Source of the DNA: Bacteroidales bacterium
GTDB lineage: Bacteria; Bacteroidota; Bacteroidia; Bacteroidales; UBA932
Length of the DNA stretch: 36,840 nucleotides
NCBI GenBank assembly: GCA_022648545.1
Contig: JALCMP010000020.1
Location: 1 to 36,840 of the forward strand
Direction: 5' to 3'
Under the pieces are notes generated by a model, which was not told the origin of the DNA, ran no database searches, and saw nothing but the letters and a program-made list of their open reading frames with translations. This document shows positions 25,208 to 33,691 of the stretch, in pieces; position 1 is the first letter of the stretch; each line of letters starts with the position of its first letter. The position numbers and the translations under genes are program-made.

Positions 25208-26608
25208 TTACTTAAACCCCTGAAGCATTCTAAACGTGTCATTAAAAGTATATCCCCCGGCGGACCATCTCCAATCCCCTTTCTTGGCAAAAAGATATAA
25301 CCCATTATCAACATACCCCCAGCCCCAATTCATTCTGTAATATGTGTTGGATTTAGAAGAATATACAGGGCCTTTTATAACATATTTTTCAGTATCACTC
25401 AAATTTAAGAATTTAGGAGGATCGGTTCCTTTAGGAAGCCACATATAATAATAAGTAGTCTTTGCTCTTGTAACATAGATTCCATCTGCTATCCAACAAT
25501 GCGCGGAACCTTCAGTATTGGAAGCTTGAACAATTACAGGTATACCTCTCTCTACACTCTCGGAAACAACATCATTATAAAAAAAAGAAAAATGACATGA
25601 AATATTATTTTCACTAAAATAATTAGCCAGATCACTGGTACGAGCTCCTGACCCTCCATTTTCTGAGATATTCCACTTCATTTTCGCTTTTTTGCCAATA
25701 TATCCCATTAATGCAGCAACAGCATCAGTTGATCCGATATCATTAATATACAAAGGCATATCATCCCATATTGTTGAACTTAAAGAAACAAATTGCATAT
25801 CATAATTTCTAGGCGTTCCGGCACAAGTACCACGGCAATATGCATATACAGGTTTTCCAATATGATAATGTAAATAATATGCCATCTGAGCACCGGCAAC
25901 AGCTACACATCCCGTAAGACAACGCTTACCGTTAACAAAAGGAACGCATGCATTCCAAGGACTTCCCTGTGCCCAATGAGTTTTTGTTAGATGAGGAATA
26001 TCATACTCTACGTCATTAAAATCTATGTCTGTAGCTACAAGTTTAAGTTGCATATTATCATTACCTTCTTTTGTCCTTGTTGAAGACCTTTCCTTCTTTA
26101 ATACCTCTAAAGTCTTACGCTGTTCCCGCCATATTTTCAAATCCGGAGAATCCGTATCCAAAGTAGCATCTCGTTTTAAAACGTAAATATAATCCGAAGT
26201 ATTTAATATCCAGGATTTTACATTAGGATTTATTTTATTGGTATCAAAATTACCTTTTTCACTAAAAGCTAATATCGCAGGAGTCCTCTTATCTCCGGAA
26301 ATAATCATCCAACCGTTAGAATTGTTATAATTAACAATATACAAAAGAGTATCTTTACCTCTTACGATATTACTAATAGCCTTTGAATCGCAACTTTTTG
26401 TTTTTGTTCCCTGCTTTAACAAGAACAACCTTCTAACGTCATTAATAGAAACATTATAATTCAATGAATCAGCATTCCCGGATAATAATGAAGGCTTGTT
26501 TCCAGAGGTGCCATTAAAATCTTTTTCAGAAAAATTGATTTTCTCACATGAAAAGAATAAAGTAATAGAGAAAAAGAGCGAAAAAAATAATGCGAAATTT
26601 TTCTTCAT
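25208..26608 (-). CDS. C10-family (streptopain-like) cysteine protease lipoprotein
   Basis: The product is a 466-residue secreted protease. Residues 1-21 form a lipoprotein signal ending FFSC with C21, so it is probably anchored in the outer membrane. Residues about 52-165 resemble the Spi/propeptide fold that blocks C10 enzymes (SINDVRRLF, GWMIISGDKRTPAILAFS). The catalytic domain has H-W-A-Q-G (211-215), the nucleophile C234 in LTGCVAVAGAQMAYY and the catalytic H370 in GSAHCWIADG, with the RMNWGWG segment near the end. Relatives include SpeB, PrtT and the Bacteroides Bfp enzymes. It stands alone, is visibly more AT-rich than its neighbours, and has no consensus promoter, which hints at separate acquisition. 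Confidence 0.92.
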   Translation of the reverse strand: MKKNFALFFSLFFSITLFFSCEKINFSEKDFNGTSGNKPSLLSGNADSLNYNVSINDVRRLFLLKQGTKTKSCDSKAISNIVRGKDTLLYIVNYNNSNGWMIISGDKRTPAILAFSEKGNFDTNKINPNVKSWILNTSDYIYVLKRDATLDTDSPDLKIWREQRKTLEVLKKERSSTRTKEGNDNMQLKLVATDIDFNDVEYDIPHLTKTHWAQGSPWNACVPFVNGKRCLTGCVAVAGAQMAYYLHYHIGKPVYAYCRGTCAGTPRNYDMQFVSLSSTIWDDMPLYINDIGSTDAVAALMGYIGKKAKMKWNISENGGSGARTSDLANYFSENNISCHFSFFYNDVVSESVERGIPVIVQASNTEGSAHCWIADGIYVTRAKTTYYYMWLPKGTDPPKFLNLSDTEKYVIKGPVYSSKSNTYYRMNWGWGYVDNGLYLFAKKGDWRWSAGGYTFNDTFRMLQGFK

Positions 26609-26672
26609 AATATATTTAGTTTAGTGTATAATAAAGATACACAAAAAAATATATTATATAATAAAACCTTTA

Positions 26673-27638
26673 TTATTTTGATGAAAAATAATCGAACATG
26701 GCTTCGATCCCTCTTTCTATATCGTATTTAGGTTTAAAACCAAGATCGGTCAACCGTTTATTATCTATAACATATCTGTGGATATTTGAAAAGCGATTAA
26801 AGTCCGAAACATTTTCTTCCAGAGATGTATTTACAGGAATATCTTCGCCGAATAAATTTAAAAAAACCTTTTTAACATAACCGGCCAATTCCAGAATAGT
26901 ATATGTACGGGAAGAAGATATATGATAAATATTTTTCTCTTTCCGTTTGTGCGATTTTTCCAGAATAGTGCCGACAGCTCTGCAGACATCCTCTCCAAAA
27001 ATAAAGTCCCTTACAGCCGAACCGTCGGATTTAAGAATAATCTTTTTACTATTGTAAGCTGTTCTGCACAAGTCATTAACCACAAGCCACCAGCAATTAT
27101 TGCCGGCAAAAACAGGAGGGCCATAACTATTGGAAAGGCGTACGGTTATACACTCCGTCTCCGAGGATCTGTTATAATAATCGCATACGTTTTCCGCAAG
27201 TACATGTGTCAAAGCATAAACATTCACAGGATTCAGCTTATGATCTTCGGTTATGATTCCTTCCTCTATTTTTCCGTAAACATGAACGGTTGAAAAAAAA
27301 ACGAATTTCTTCAGACCGTTTTCAGACAATATCCTTAGCAAATTCCAACAGGGCAATACATTTATACGCAAAGCATCTTCAGGTGACACCACGGCGGACC
27401 TGTTCTGATCGAGGGATACCAGATGTATTGCAGCATCAAAGGTGCAATGCGCAAGAAAATCGAGCACATGCTTATCGGTTATATCGCCCCTTATAGTTTC
27501 GGATACAACGGAACACCATTGTTTATCATCAGGAATTTCAGGATAACAAAGGGCGGTAACGGAATGACCGGCACAGGCCAGATAGCGGCTCAATTGCCCT
27601 CCCAGATAACCGTTAGCTCCGGTAATTAAAATACGCAT
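26673..27638 (-). CDS. NAD-dependent sugar epimerase/dehydratase (extended SDR)
   Basis: This is an extended short-chain dehydrogenase, 321 residues. It has the NAD-binding GANGYLGG (7-14), the catalytic-serine region FFSTVHVYG (115-122) and the sugar-binding RLSNSYGPP (167-175). The YxxxK motif reads Y141-A-L-T-H145, so the usual lysine is replaced by histidine. Position at the end of the rfbF-rfbG-cupin series suggests a 4-ketoreductase or epimerase finishing a CDP-6-deoxy sugar, but the lysine change raises doubt about normal redox chemistry. It starts 31 nt after the cupin gene. Confidence 0.8.
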   Translation of the reverse strand: MRILITGANGYLGGQLSRYLACAGHSVTALCYPEIPDDKQWCSVVSETIRGDITDKHVLDFLAHCTFDAAIHLVSLDQNRSAVVSPEDALRINVLPCWNLLRILSENGLKKFVFFSTVHVYGKIEEGIITEDHKLNPVNVYALTHVLAENVCDYYNRSSETECITVRLSNSYGPPVFAGNNCWWLVVNDLCRTAYNSKKIILKSDGSAVRDFIFGEDVCRAVGTILEKSHKRKEKNIYHISSSRTYTILELAGYVKKVFLNLFGEDIPVNTSLEENVSDFNRFSNIHRYVIDNKRLTDLGFKPKYDIERGIEAMFDYFSSK

Positions 27639-27669
27639 ACCTTAATAATTTAAATCAATACAAAAAAGA

Positions 27670-28095
27670 TCATTCATATGGAAATTCCTCAATTTCAGCT
27701 CTCTCTTCTTCCTCCGGATCATGTTCGAAATTCGCTACATCCAGTAAAAGGTTCAGCCCTTTTCCAACACCTTCGAAAGCCATCCAGACTTGAGGAGGAA
27801 TAGTAAGCCTACAATAATTTCCATCCCCTATGATCACTGAGAAGGTCCGTCCCCTGGATTTGCCGGATATACGACTATCATACAACACGAATTTTATTTC
27901 ACCGACAGGCACTATAAGATTCAGGGTCATTTTCTTATGTTTCCTCCATGATTTTATATCGCCGTAATTGACGGTAGAAAAATAAGCTTCGCCGAAACCT
28001 GCATATCCTTTATCGGAACTTTTTATTCCATGAAAAACGCTTCCCTTGTCTCCGCAAATTTTTTTCAGCGGAGTTAATATAACACCTTCTATCAT
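27670..28095 (-). CDS. RmlC-like cupin, 3,5-epimerase family
   Basis: This 141-residue cupin resembles dTDP-4-dehydrorhamnose 3,5-epimerase. It has FHGIKSSDKGYAGFGEAYFS (about 22-41), a central NLIVPVGEIKFVLYD strand pair and the late PPQVWMAFEGVG segment typical of RmlC relatives. It is shorter than RmlC (about 180 residues) and ends in a very acidic tail (EEEERAEIEEF). It sits 10 nt after rfbG, so its substrate is probably CDP-4-keto-6-deoxyglucose rather than a dTDP sugar. It could act as a 3-, 5- or 3,5-epimerase; the sequence does not decide. Confidence 0.75.
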   Translation of the reverse strand: MIEGVILTPLKKICGDKGSVFHGIKSSDKGYAGFGEAYFSTVNYGDIKSWRKHKKMTLNLIVPVGEIKFVLYDSRISGKSRGRTFSVIIGDGNYCRLTIPPQVWMAFEGVGKGLNLLLDVANFEHDPEEEERAEIEEFPYE

Positions 28096-28105
28096 TAGAT
28101 AAAAT

Positions 28106-29239
28106 CTATTTCAGCCATATTTTATTTCTAAGCTCGGCCTTGTTTTCATATTCGGAAATCTGACGCATAGTAAAATCCATTATATCGGAATTCCTATCGT
28201 TCCAGTTCTTATACCACCCGGCGGTAAAATCCACCAATTCTTTATAATTGAGGGTCGGGGTCCACTTAAGGAAAAATAAGGCCTTGTCACAATTCAATTT
28301 AAGCAACCCTGCTTCTCGGAACGGAACGATCCCGGTTATTTTATACGGTTCCATATCTTCGGACAACCCGTAGATCTTACCTATATCCGACAATAACTCT
28401 ATAACGGTATGGGTATTCTCAGCCTTGGGGCCGAAGTTAAAAGATTCGCCATTTAACTTATCATTCGTTGAAAGACGCCACGCCAACATAAGATATCCGC
28501 TTAAAGGCTCCAGAACATGCTGCCATGGTCTGGTTGCATCGGGGCTCCTGATTTCAACGGATTTTCCGTTCTTCCACGAACGCATGCAATCAGGAACAAG
28601 ACGATCCAGAGCCCAGTCTCCGCCTCCTATCACATTCCCCGCTCTTGCCGTACATAATCTTACATTACATCCTTTATTTTTGAAAAACGAATTATAATAG
28701 CTCTTGAATATAAGTTCCGCAGCACCTTTTGAGCCGCTATAAATATCCTTTCCTCCCAAAGCATCGGTTTCCTTGTATCCCCAGACCCATTCAACATTAT
28801 CGTAACATTTATCGCTGGTTATTATTACGGCGGTGCACGGCGGATTCTCTTCCCGCAACGCCTCGAGGATGTTCGCCGTTCCCATAACATTAGTTGATAT
28901 GGTATCCAAAGGTTTGCGATAAGAAACGGAAACCAAAGCCTGTGCCGCAAGATGGAAAAGGAAATCCGGTTTTACTTCTTTTAAGACTTTGCGGACTTCA
29001 TCATAATTTCTCACATCCACGGTATACTGATGGATCTTACTTCCAATATGCAACTGATCGAACATACATATTTCCCCGGGCAACCCGTCGGCAAGCCCAT
29101 AAACCTCGGCCCCCATGCTCAAAAGCCATAATGAAAGCCAGCTTCCCTTAAAACCCGTATTGCCTGTAACCAATACTTTCTTTCCGGCATATATTCCGCC
29201 GAAGCATTTTTTAAATTCGGACTTTACCATAATATCCAT
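28106..29239 (-). CDS. rfbG: CDP-glucose 4,6-dehydratase
   Basis: RfbG converts CDP-glucose to CDP-4-keto-6-deoxyglucose. The 377-residue extended SDR has TGNTGFKGSWLSLWL (25-39), as in Salmonella RfbG, then TSDKCYDN (141-148) and catalytic Y167 and K171 in IYSGSKGAAE. ATG at 29239 overlaps the end of rfbF by 16 nt. A second in-frame ATG at 29230 would also serve and is equally likely. It follows rfbF directly, which strongly supports a CDP-sugar rather than dTDP-sugar role. Confidence 0.92.
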   Translation of the reverse strand: MDIMVKSEFKKCFGGIYAGKKVLVTGNTGFKGSWLSLWLLSMGAEVYGLADGLPGEICMFDQLHIGSKIHQYTVDVRNYDEVRKVLKEVKPDFLFHLAAQALVSVSYRKPLDTISTNVMGTANILEALREENPPCTAVIITSDKCYDNVEWVWGYKETDALGGKDIYSGSKGAAELIFKSYYNSFFKNKGCNVRLCTARAGNVIGGGDWALDRLVPDCMRSWKNGKSVEIRSPDATRPWQHVLEPLSGYLMLAWRLSTNDKLNGESFNFGPKAENTHTVIELLSDIGKIYGLSEDMEPYKITGIVPFREAGLLKLNCDKALFFLKWTPTLNYKELVDFTAGWYKNWNDRNSDIMDFTMRQISEYENKAELRNKIWLK

Positions 29240-30009
29240 GGCGCTTTATTATTAGTAACCATATCATTCAATAATCCATACTCTCTGGAAGTATCCATAG
29301 GCTGCCAGAAGCCGTCGTGTTTGAAGACCACAAGCTGGTCGTCGGAAACAAGTTTTTTCATAGGCTGCTGCTCCAGAACAAGATCATCGCTATCGTTTAA
29401 ATAATCGAACACTTTTTTATTAAAAACGAAGAAACCGCCATTTATACGACCACCGGTAACCTGCGGTTTTTCATTAAACCCGTAAACTTTCCCCGATTGA
29501 TTATCATACTCCAGTTCCCCGAAACGTCCCGGAGGATGGACTCCCGTAACAGTAGCTATTCGGCCGTGTTCCTTATGGAACTGCAACAGCGCTTCAATAT
29601 TCACATTCCCTACTCCGTCGCCGTACGTAAGCATGAAATTTTCATCATCCCCTATATATTTGCGTATCTTCCTCACACGGGCTCCGGTCATCGAATCCAG
29701 CCCGGTTTCGACAAGGGAAACATTCCATCCGTCTTCATCGGTCTTAACATGACGTACTACAGGAAGACTTTTCCCTATCGTGATCGTCATGTCAGCATTG
29801 TCCATGCCGTAATTAATGAAATAATTTCTTATAACATCTCCTTTGTAACCGAGACATAATACAAAATCATTAAAACCAAAACAAGAATAATATTTCATAA
29901 TATGCCATATGATCGGACGTCCTCCTATGGGAATCATAGGTTTGGGTAAGGTCTCCGTCAATTCCCTGATTCGAGTGCCCTTGCCTCCACATAATATAAC
30001 TACTTTCAT
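29224..30009 (-). CDS. rfbF: Glucose-1-phosphate cytidylyltransferase
   Basis: RfbF makes CDP-glucose from CTP and glucose-1-phosphate. The 261-residue nucleotidyltransferase starts with CGGKGTRIRELTETLPKPM (7-25), then GGRPIIWHIMKYY, the LTYGDGVGNV metal-binding region and GRINGGFFVFNK. The late FWQPMDTSREYGLLN segment is characteristic of the cytidylyl branch and separates it from RmlA. It begins 23 nt after the acyltransferase gene and overlaps rfbG. There is no rfbH homologue (3-dehydratase) in the window, so the 3,6-dideoxyhexose route is not supported here. Confidence 0.93.
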   Translation of the reverse strand: MKVVILCGGKGTRIRELTETLPKPMIPIGGRPIIWHIMKYYSCFGFNDFVLCLGYKGDVIRNYFINYGMDNADMTITIGKSLPVVRHVKTDEDGWNVSLVETGLDSMTGARVRKIRKYIGDDENFMLTYGDGVGNVNIEALLQFHKEHGRIATVTGVHPPGRFGELEYDNQSGKVYGFNEKPQVTGGRINGGFFVFNKKVFDYLNDSDDLVLEQQPMKKLVSDDQLVVFKHDGFWQPMDTSREYGLLNDMVTNNKAPWILW

Positions 30010-30032
30010 AAAAATTATTTAATTTCTAATTA

Positions 30033-30965
30033 TCATCTGTCTATATCCAGACGTTCAACAGGATTTGGATACATCCTATTGAATTCCTTCCGGGTCCGTT
30101 TCCACCTGTTATGACTCCACAACCAGTACTGCGGAGCTTCCCTTATCGTCTTTTCGAGCATTCTCATATATTTTTCCGTAATGGCGAATTCAGGCATTAA
30201 TGAAGCATCTTCGGTTATCTTTACAAGTCTGCACGAATAATATCCCCTCTTTACCCGTTTTACGTCGAAATAAAAGACGGCGAAGCCCATTTTACGTGCT
30301 ATCCTTTCGGTTCCGGTAAAAACAGGAGTATCGTGGTTTAAAAAATCCGTCCAGTAATGTATGCTGTTCCATTTTGGAACCTGGTCGGAAATAAATCCCG
30401 TTATCGTCCTGGTTCCGCTTTGCTTCCATTCTAATATACGTCTGAGCACATTTTGTTTTGCTACGCTTTCCGCTCCGCAACGTCCCCTTATCTTAAGAAA
30501 AAGATCATTCATGATCTTGTTTTTAAGAGGACTATATATTTGCGCAAAATGTACATTGTATCCGCCGCAGTTAAGAGGAAGAGAAGAAATCCATTCCCAG
30601 TTACAATAATGGCCCAGATACACGAAGCATGATTTATCTTCCGGCAATGCTTTTATGGATTCTTCGATTCCTTCAAAAACTATCCTCTTCTTTAAATTAC
30701 TCTGCTTGACTGAGGCTAATTTTATAGTCTCAACTATATAATCGCAGAACCATGCATAGAATTTCCTCTCGGTTTTTTTTATATTGCGAATGTCTTCTTC
30801 CGGGAAAGAGTCCGTAAGATTCTTTCTTACAAGTTTACGCCTGTATCTGACTACATGGTATACGATAAAATACAGAAAATAAGATATAAGATAAAGGACC
30901 CTGAACGGCAATAAAGAGGTGAGGTACCACAATCCATAAAATATATAATAAAGAAATTTCTTCAT
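30033..30965 (-). CDS. lpxL: LpxL/HtrB-type lipid A acyltransferase
   Basis: This is a membrane-associated late acyltransferase of lipid A synthesis, 310 residues. It has an N-terminal hydrophobic segment (about 4-37), then a basic YRRKLVRKNL stretch and the catalytic H(x)4E motif H119-Y-C-N-W-E124. The remaining LPLAT pattern (FISDQ and a TGTERIARKMG segment) is intact, and it ends in the family-typical W-x-W-x-H-x-R-W motif (WLWSHNRW). It overlaps the GT2 gene by 4 nt. Placement among glycosyltransferases and a Kdo kinase fits lipid A/core assembly. Confidence 0.88.
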   Translation of the reverse strand: MKKFLYYIFYGLWYLTSLLPFRVLYLISYFLYFIVYHVVRYRRKLVRKNLTDSFPEEDIRNIKKTERKFYAWFCDYIVETIKLASVKQSNLKKRIVFEGIEESIKALPEDKSCFVYLGHYCNWEWISSLPLNCGGYNVHFAQIYSPLKNKIMNDLFLKIRGRCGAESVAKQNVLRRILEWKQSGTRTITGFISDQVPKWNSIHYWTDFLNHDTPVFTGTERIARKMGFAVFYFDVKRVKRGYYSCRLVKITEDASLMPEFAITEKYMRMLEKTIREAPQYWLWSHNRWKRTRKEFNRMYPNPVERLDIDR

Positions 30966-32101
30966 AATTCAGCCTTAACAATTCCGAAAGGAGTCCATTT
31001 GGTTTTATTCTTCCTGGTCATCTGTCTGATCATCTTGTTTTTATTTATAGATTCGGACGTTTTATACCCACGTGCATGATCAAGATGTAATACCACGGTC
31101 GAATATCTTATTTGTTTTCCGTAAACCCCCTTGTTTTCGAGACGTTCGCCGAATTCCCTGTCCTGTCCTCCATACTGCATCCTTTCGTCAAAGCCATTGA
31201 CGAATAATATATCCGAAAGCCATCCGGAAGCCCCGTGACCGTTCCATGAGGCATTTGCAGGAGTAAAAGTATTAAGTAAACGGCGCTTAATCCCTGTTGC
31301 GGTAAATTTATTAAGCTTAAAGTTCTTGGGCATTCCTTCTGCTACGAGCCAGCGTGCATCAAAACAGCGTCCCGAATCAATATCATCCCTGGAAATTTTT
31401 GCAGACAAACCGGCAGACAATTTATAATATCCCCCCGAAAGGAAACGTCCTTTTTCACGCTCCTTAAGATGCACGGATACGAGATCCTTACGTGGAATAC
31501 AATCGCCATCGCTGAATATCAGATAATTGGAATTAGCTGCAAGTATGGCCCGGTTAAGTATTTCGCATTTTCGGAATCCCCGGTCTTCCTGCCATACATG
31601 TTTTACACGGAACGGAAGTTGAGGAACTACGCCGGCAAGCATATCGAAAGTTTTTTTATCGGAACCGTCGTCTGCTATTATAAGTTCGAATCCTGCATCA
31701 CAATCCTGCACCCTATACCCTTCTAAAACCTTTTTCAGCCATTCAGGATGATTGCATGAAGAAATTACAACAGAAGCCGACAAATCCCCGGATTTTTTTT
31801 CATAATGAATCAGGGAATAATTAAATCCGGCATAACTTTCCGACCATACCATTTTACGTCCCTCTTCCCACCAACCCAGCTGGAACGGAAAATACAAATC
31901 ACCCTCAACATTCTCTCTGTGCACTTTTACTATATATAATTCGTCGGACTTTGCAGAGAGTTCGGCAAAACCTTCATTATCGGAAACAATCTCGCACTTT
32001 CCAAGAAGTCCGTCCAGTTCCCTGTCATAAGGTAAAACATCGGACAGAAAATCTTTCCCATACACATATCCCTTTTCCGAAACTATCGCTGCAATCGTCA
32101 T
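30962..32101 (-). CDS. GT2 glycosyltransferase with unknown N-terminal domain
   Basis: The product is 379 residues. The GT-A fold starts at about residue 108 (SASVVISSCNHPEWL) with IIADDGSDKK (141-150), the metal motif SDGD (197-200) and a galactosyltransferase-type C-terminal segment with GGQDREFGERLENKG (about 320-334). The first 105 residues do not look like any glycosyltransferase part: they are acidic, with LYIVKVHRENVEGDLYFPFQ near 55-74, and I do not recognise them. The donor and acceptor are unknown; lipopolysaccharide core or surface glycan is inferred from neighbours. It starts 10 nt after the fused kinase gene. Confidence 0.85.
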   Translation of the reverse strand: MTIAAIVSEKGYVYGKDFLSDVLPYDRELDGLLGKCEIVSDNEGFAELSAKSDELYIVKVHRENVEGDLYFPFQLGWWEEGRKMVWSESYAGFNYSLIHYEKKSGDLSASVVISSCNHPEWLKKVLEGYRVQDCDAGFELIIADDGSDKKTFDMLAGVVPQLPFRVKHVWQEDRGFRKCEILNRAILAANSNYLIFSDGDCIPRKDLVSVHLKEREKGRFLSGGYYKLSAGLSAKISRDDIDSGRCFDARWLVAEGMPKNFKLNKFTATGIKRRLLNTFTPANASWNGHGASGWLSDILFVNGFDERMQYGGQDREFGERLENKGVYGKQIRYSTVVLHLDHARGYKTSESINKNKMIRQMTRKNKTKWTPFGIVKAEL

Positions 32102-32111
32102 ATCAAATCTT

Positions 32112-33674
32112 TTAAATATCTATATCAAAACTTACCTTATGGCGCCGCCTGTAAGTATCCCAAAATTTTTTCCTATATGAAAGAACCAGCCCTACACATT
32201 GTTTTTCATCGAATCCCCGCCGACGGGCGTAAGTCCTGGCCATCAATTCGAATACCGGAGTTTTTCCCCACAGCCTTCGGAAATTCGCACATCCTTCCTT
32301 CATTCCCACCCTATCCGAAAATTTCATGCGGTTAGTATCTATAAGAGAAAAACGGTATTCCCCGTTTACCTTATCAAACAAAATATTGCCGGGAGAATAA
32401 TCCTTATGCAAAATTCCGGCATCATGCAATCCGGCGGTATATTTTGCAAACGCTTCCGCAAGATTTCCGCATTCATCAAGAGAAGCATTACCCATTTCCC
32501 TCATAATGTGCGAATAAGGAGTCTTCCTATAAACATAATAAGAAAGCCCCATTAACCCGGCCGACATTTCCTTAACATACCCTACGGATTCAGGAGACTC
32601 GAAACCCTTTTCATTAATCAGAAACGAATATTCGTAAGCTCTCAGAGCCTTTGGTTTCCTTAAGAACGAATAAATTATCCGGTTCGGCAATACAGGCATA
32701 TGATATCTCTTTACGCAAAGACTCATACCTTCCACATCGAATTCCTTTAACATATTCCTGGAATCATATATTATTTTCCCGTTTCCTTTAAAATCGGAAG
32801 GCAGAGACTCAACGAACTTAGCAACATTCTGGTATTTGGGATTTACAACAACTTTTACTTTACGTCCGCATAATTTACGTTTTATCCCTTTGAATAATGC
32901 ACAAAGGAACATTGCCGACTTTCTGAATACCGAATTAAAAATATTATTACATGCAGATAAACAAATATCTATCCCAAAATCGCATAAAGAAAAGGACCTG
33001 TAAATGCCTCTATATTTTATTCTGCTGGTAACTCTGAAAGTATTGCTTATATTGGAATCGTGTACTACCTCAAGCCATAACCCCCGTTTATCATAAACAT
33101 CGATATACGGAAAAATTTTCCTGACTTTAGTATGAGAAAAGTTCTTTATAGTTTTAAAGCCGGAATCACAGTTCTCGCAAAGACTTTGAAAATGGCTGTG
33201 CGGATATTTCATTTTTATAACCATTTTCTTCGAAGGAAAATATTGTATTCCCCATAAAATACTATAAACGCCGACCTTAGGTTCATCCCCGATTTTCTTT
33301 TGCAGCACAGCAACAAAATCGGAATGCAAAGAATCGTCGGTATCCAGATTCGTCGTAACGACATATCCTGTTTCCGGCTCAATTAATTTTAGAATAATTC
33401 CATGGAGGTACGAACCAGCATCCATTTTTTCCGAATCCGAAAGGAAACACGGAACAAAAAGTTCGCATTCTTTTTTATAATCTTCTATTTTTGATCTGTA
33501 CTCCAGAGGGGTCTTCTCATCAAACAAACACAGCCATTTGAAATTACGGCAACTTTGAGCACATACCGAAGGAAAACAATAAGTTTCAAATAATTGGAAT
33601 CTATGCTCCAGCCACTGGCCATCATATGGCCGAAGATTAAAAAAAGTTATTATAAAATGCTTGTATGCCTCCAT
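32112..33674 (-). CDS. Fusion of rhamnosyltransferase-like domain and Kdo/WaaP-type kinase
   Basis: The product is 520 residues with two parts. Residues about 5-235 resemble the putative rhamnosyltransferase family: a conserved LFETYCFPSVCAQSCRNFKW start (28-47), WLCLFDEKTP (47-56) and TTNLDTDDSLHSDF (107-120) with a metal-binding DTDD. Residues about 272-520 match the Bacteroidota lipopolysaccharide (Kdo) kinase. The fusion point VKVVVNPKYQ (273-282) looks like the start of stand-alone members. Kinase residues are K322, HKDYSPGN (423-430) with D425, and LIDTNRM with D446. Frame and length are intact, so the fusion looks real. It could add a sugar and a phosphate to the same lipid A/core intermediate. 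Confidence 0.85.
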   Translation of the reverse strand: MEAYKHFIITFFNLRPYDGQWLEHRFQLFETYCFPSVCAQSCRNFKWLCLFDEKTPLEYRSKIEDYKKECELFVPCFLSDSEKMDAGSYLHGIILKLIEPETGYVVTTNLDTDDSLHSDFVAVLQKKIGDEPKVGVYSILWGIQYFPSKKMVIKMKYPHSHFQSLCENCDSGFKTIKNFSHTKVRKIFPYIDVYDKRGLWLEVVHDSNISNTFRVTSRIKYRGIYRSFSLCDFGIDICLSACNNIFNSVFRKSAMFLCALFKGIKRKLCGRKVKVVVNPKYQNVAKFVESLPSDFKGNGKIIYDSRNMLKEFDVEGMSLCVKRYHMPVLPNRIIYSFLRKPKALRAYEYSFLINEKGFESPESVGYVKEMSAGLMGLSYYVYRKTPYSHIMREMGNASLDECGNLAEAFAKYTAGLHDAGILHKDYSPGNILFDKVNGEYRFSLIDTNRMKFSDRVGMKEGCANFRRLWGKTPVFELMARTYARRRGFDEKQCVGLVLSYRKKFWDTYRRRHKVSFDIDI

Positions 33675-33691
33675 TTAACATATCTATTAAA

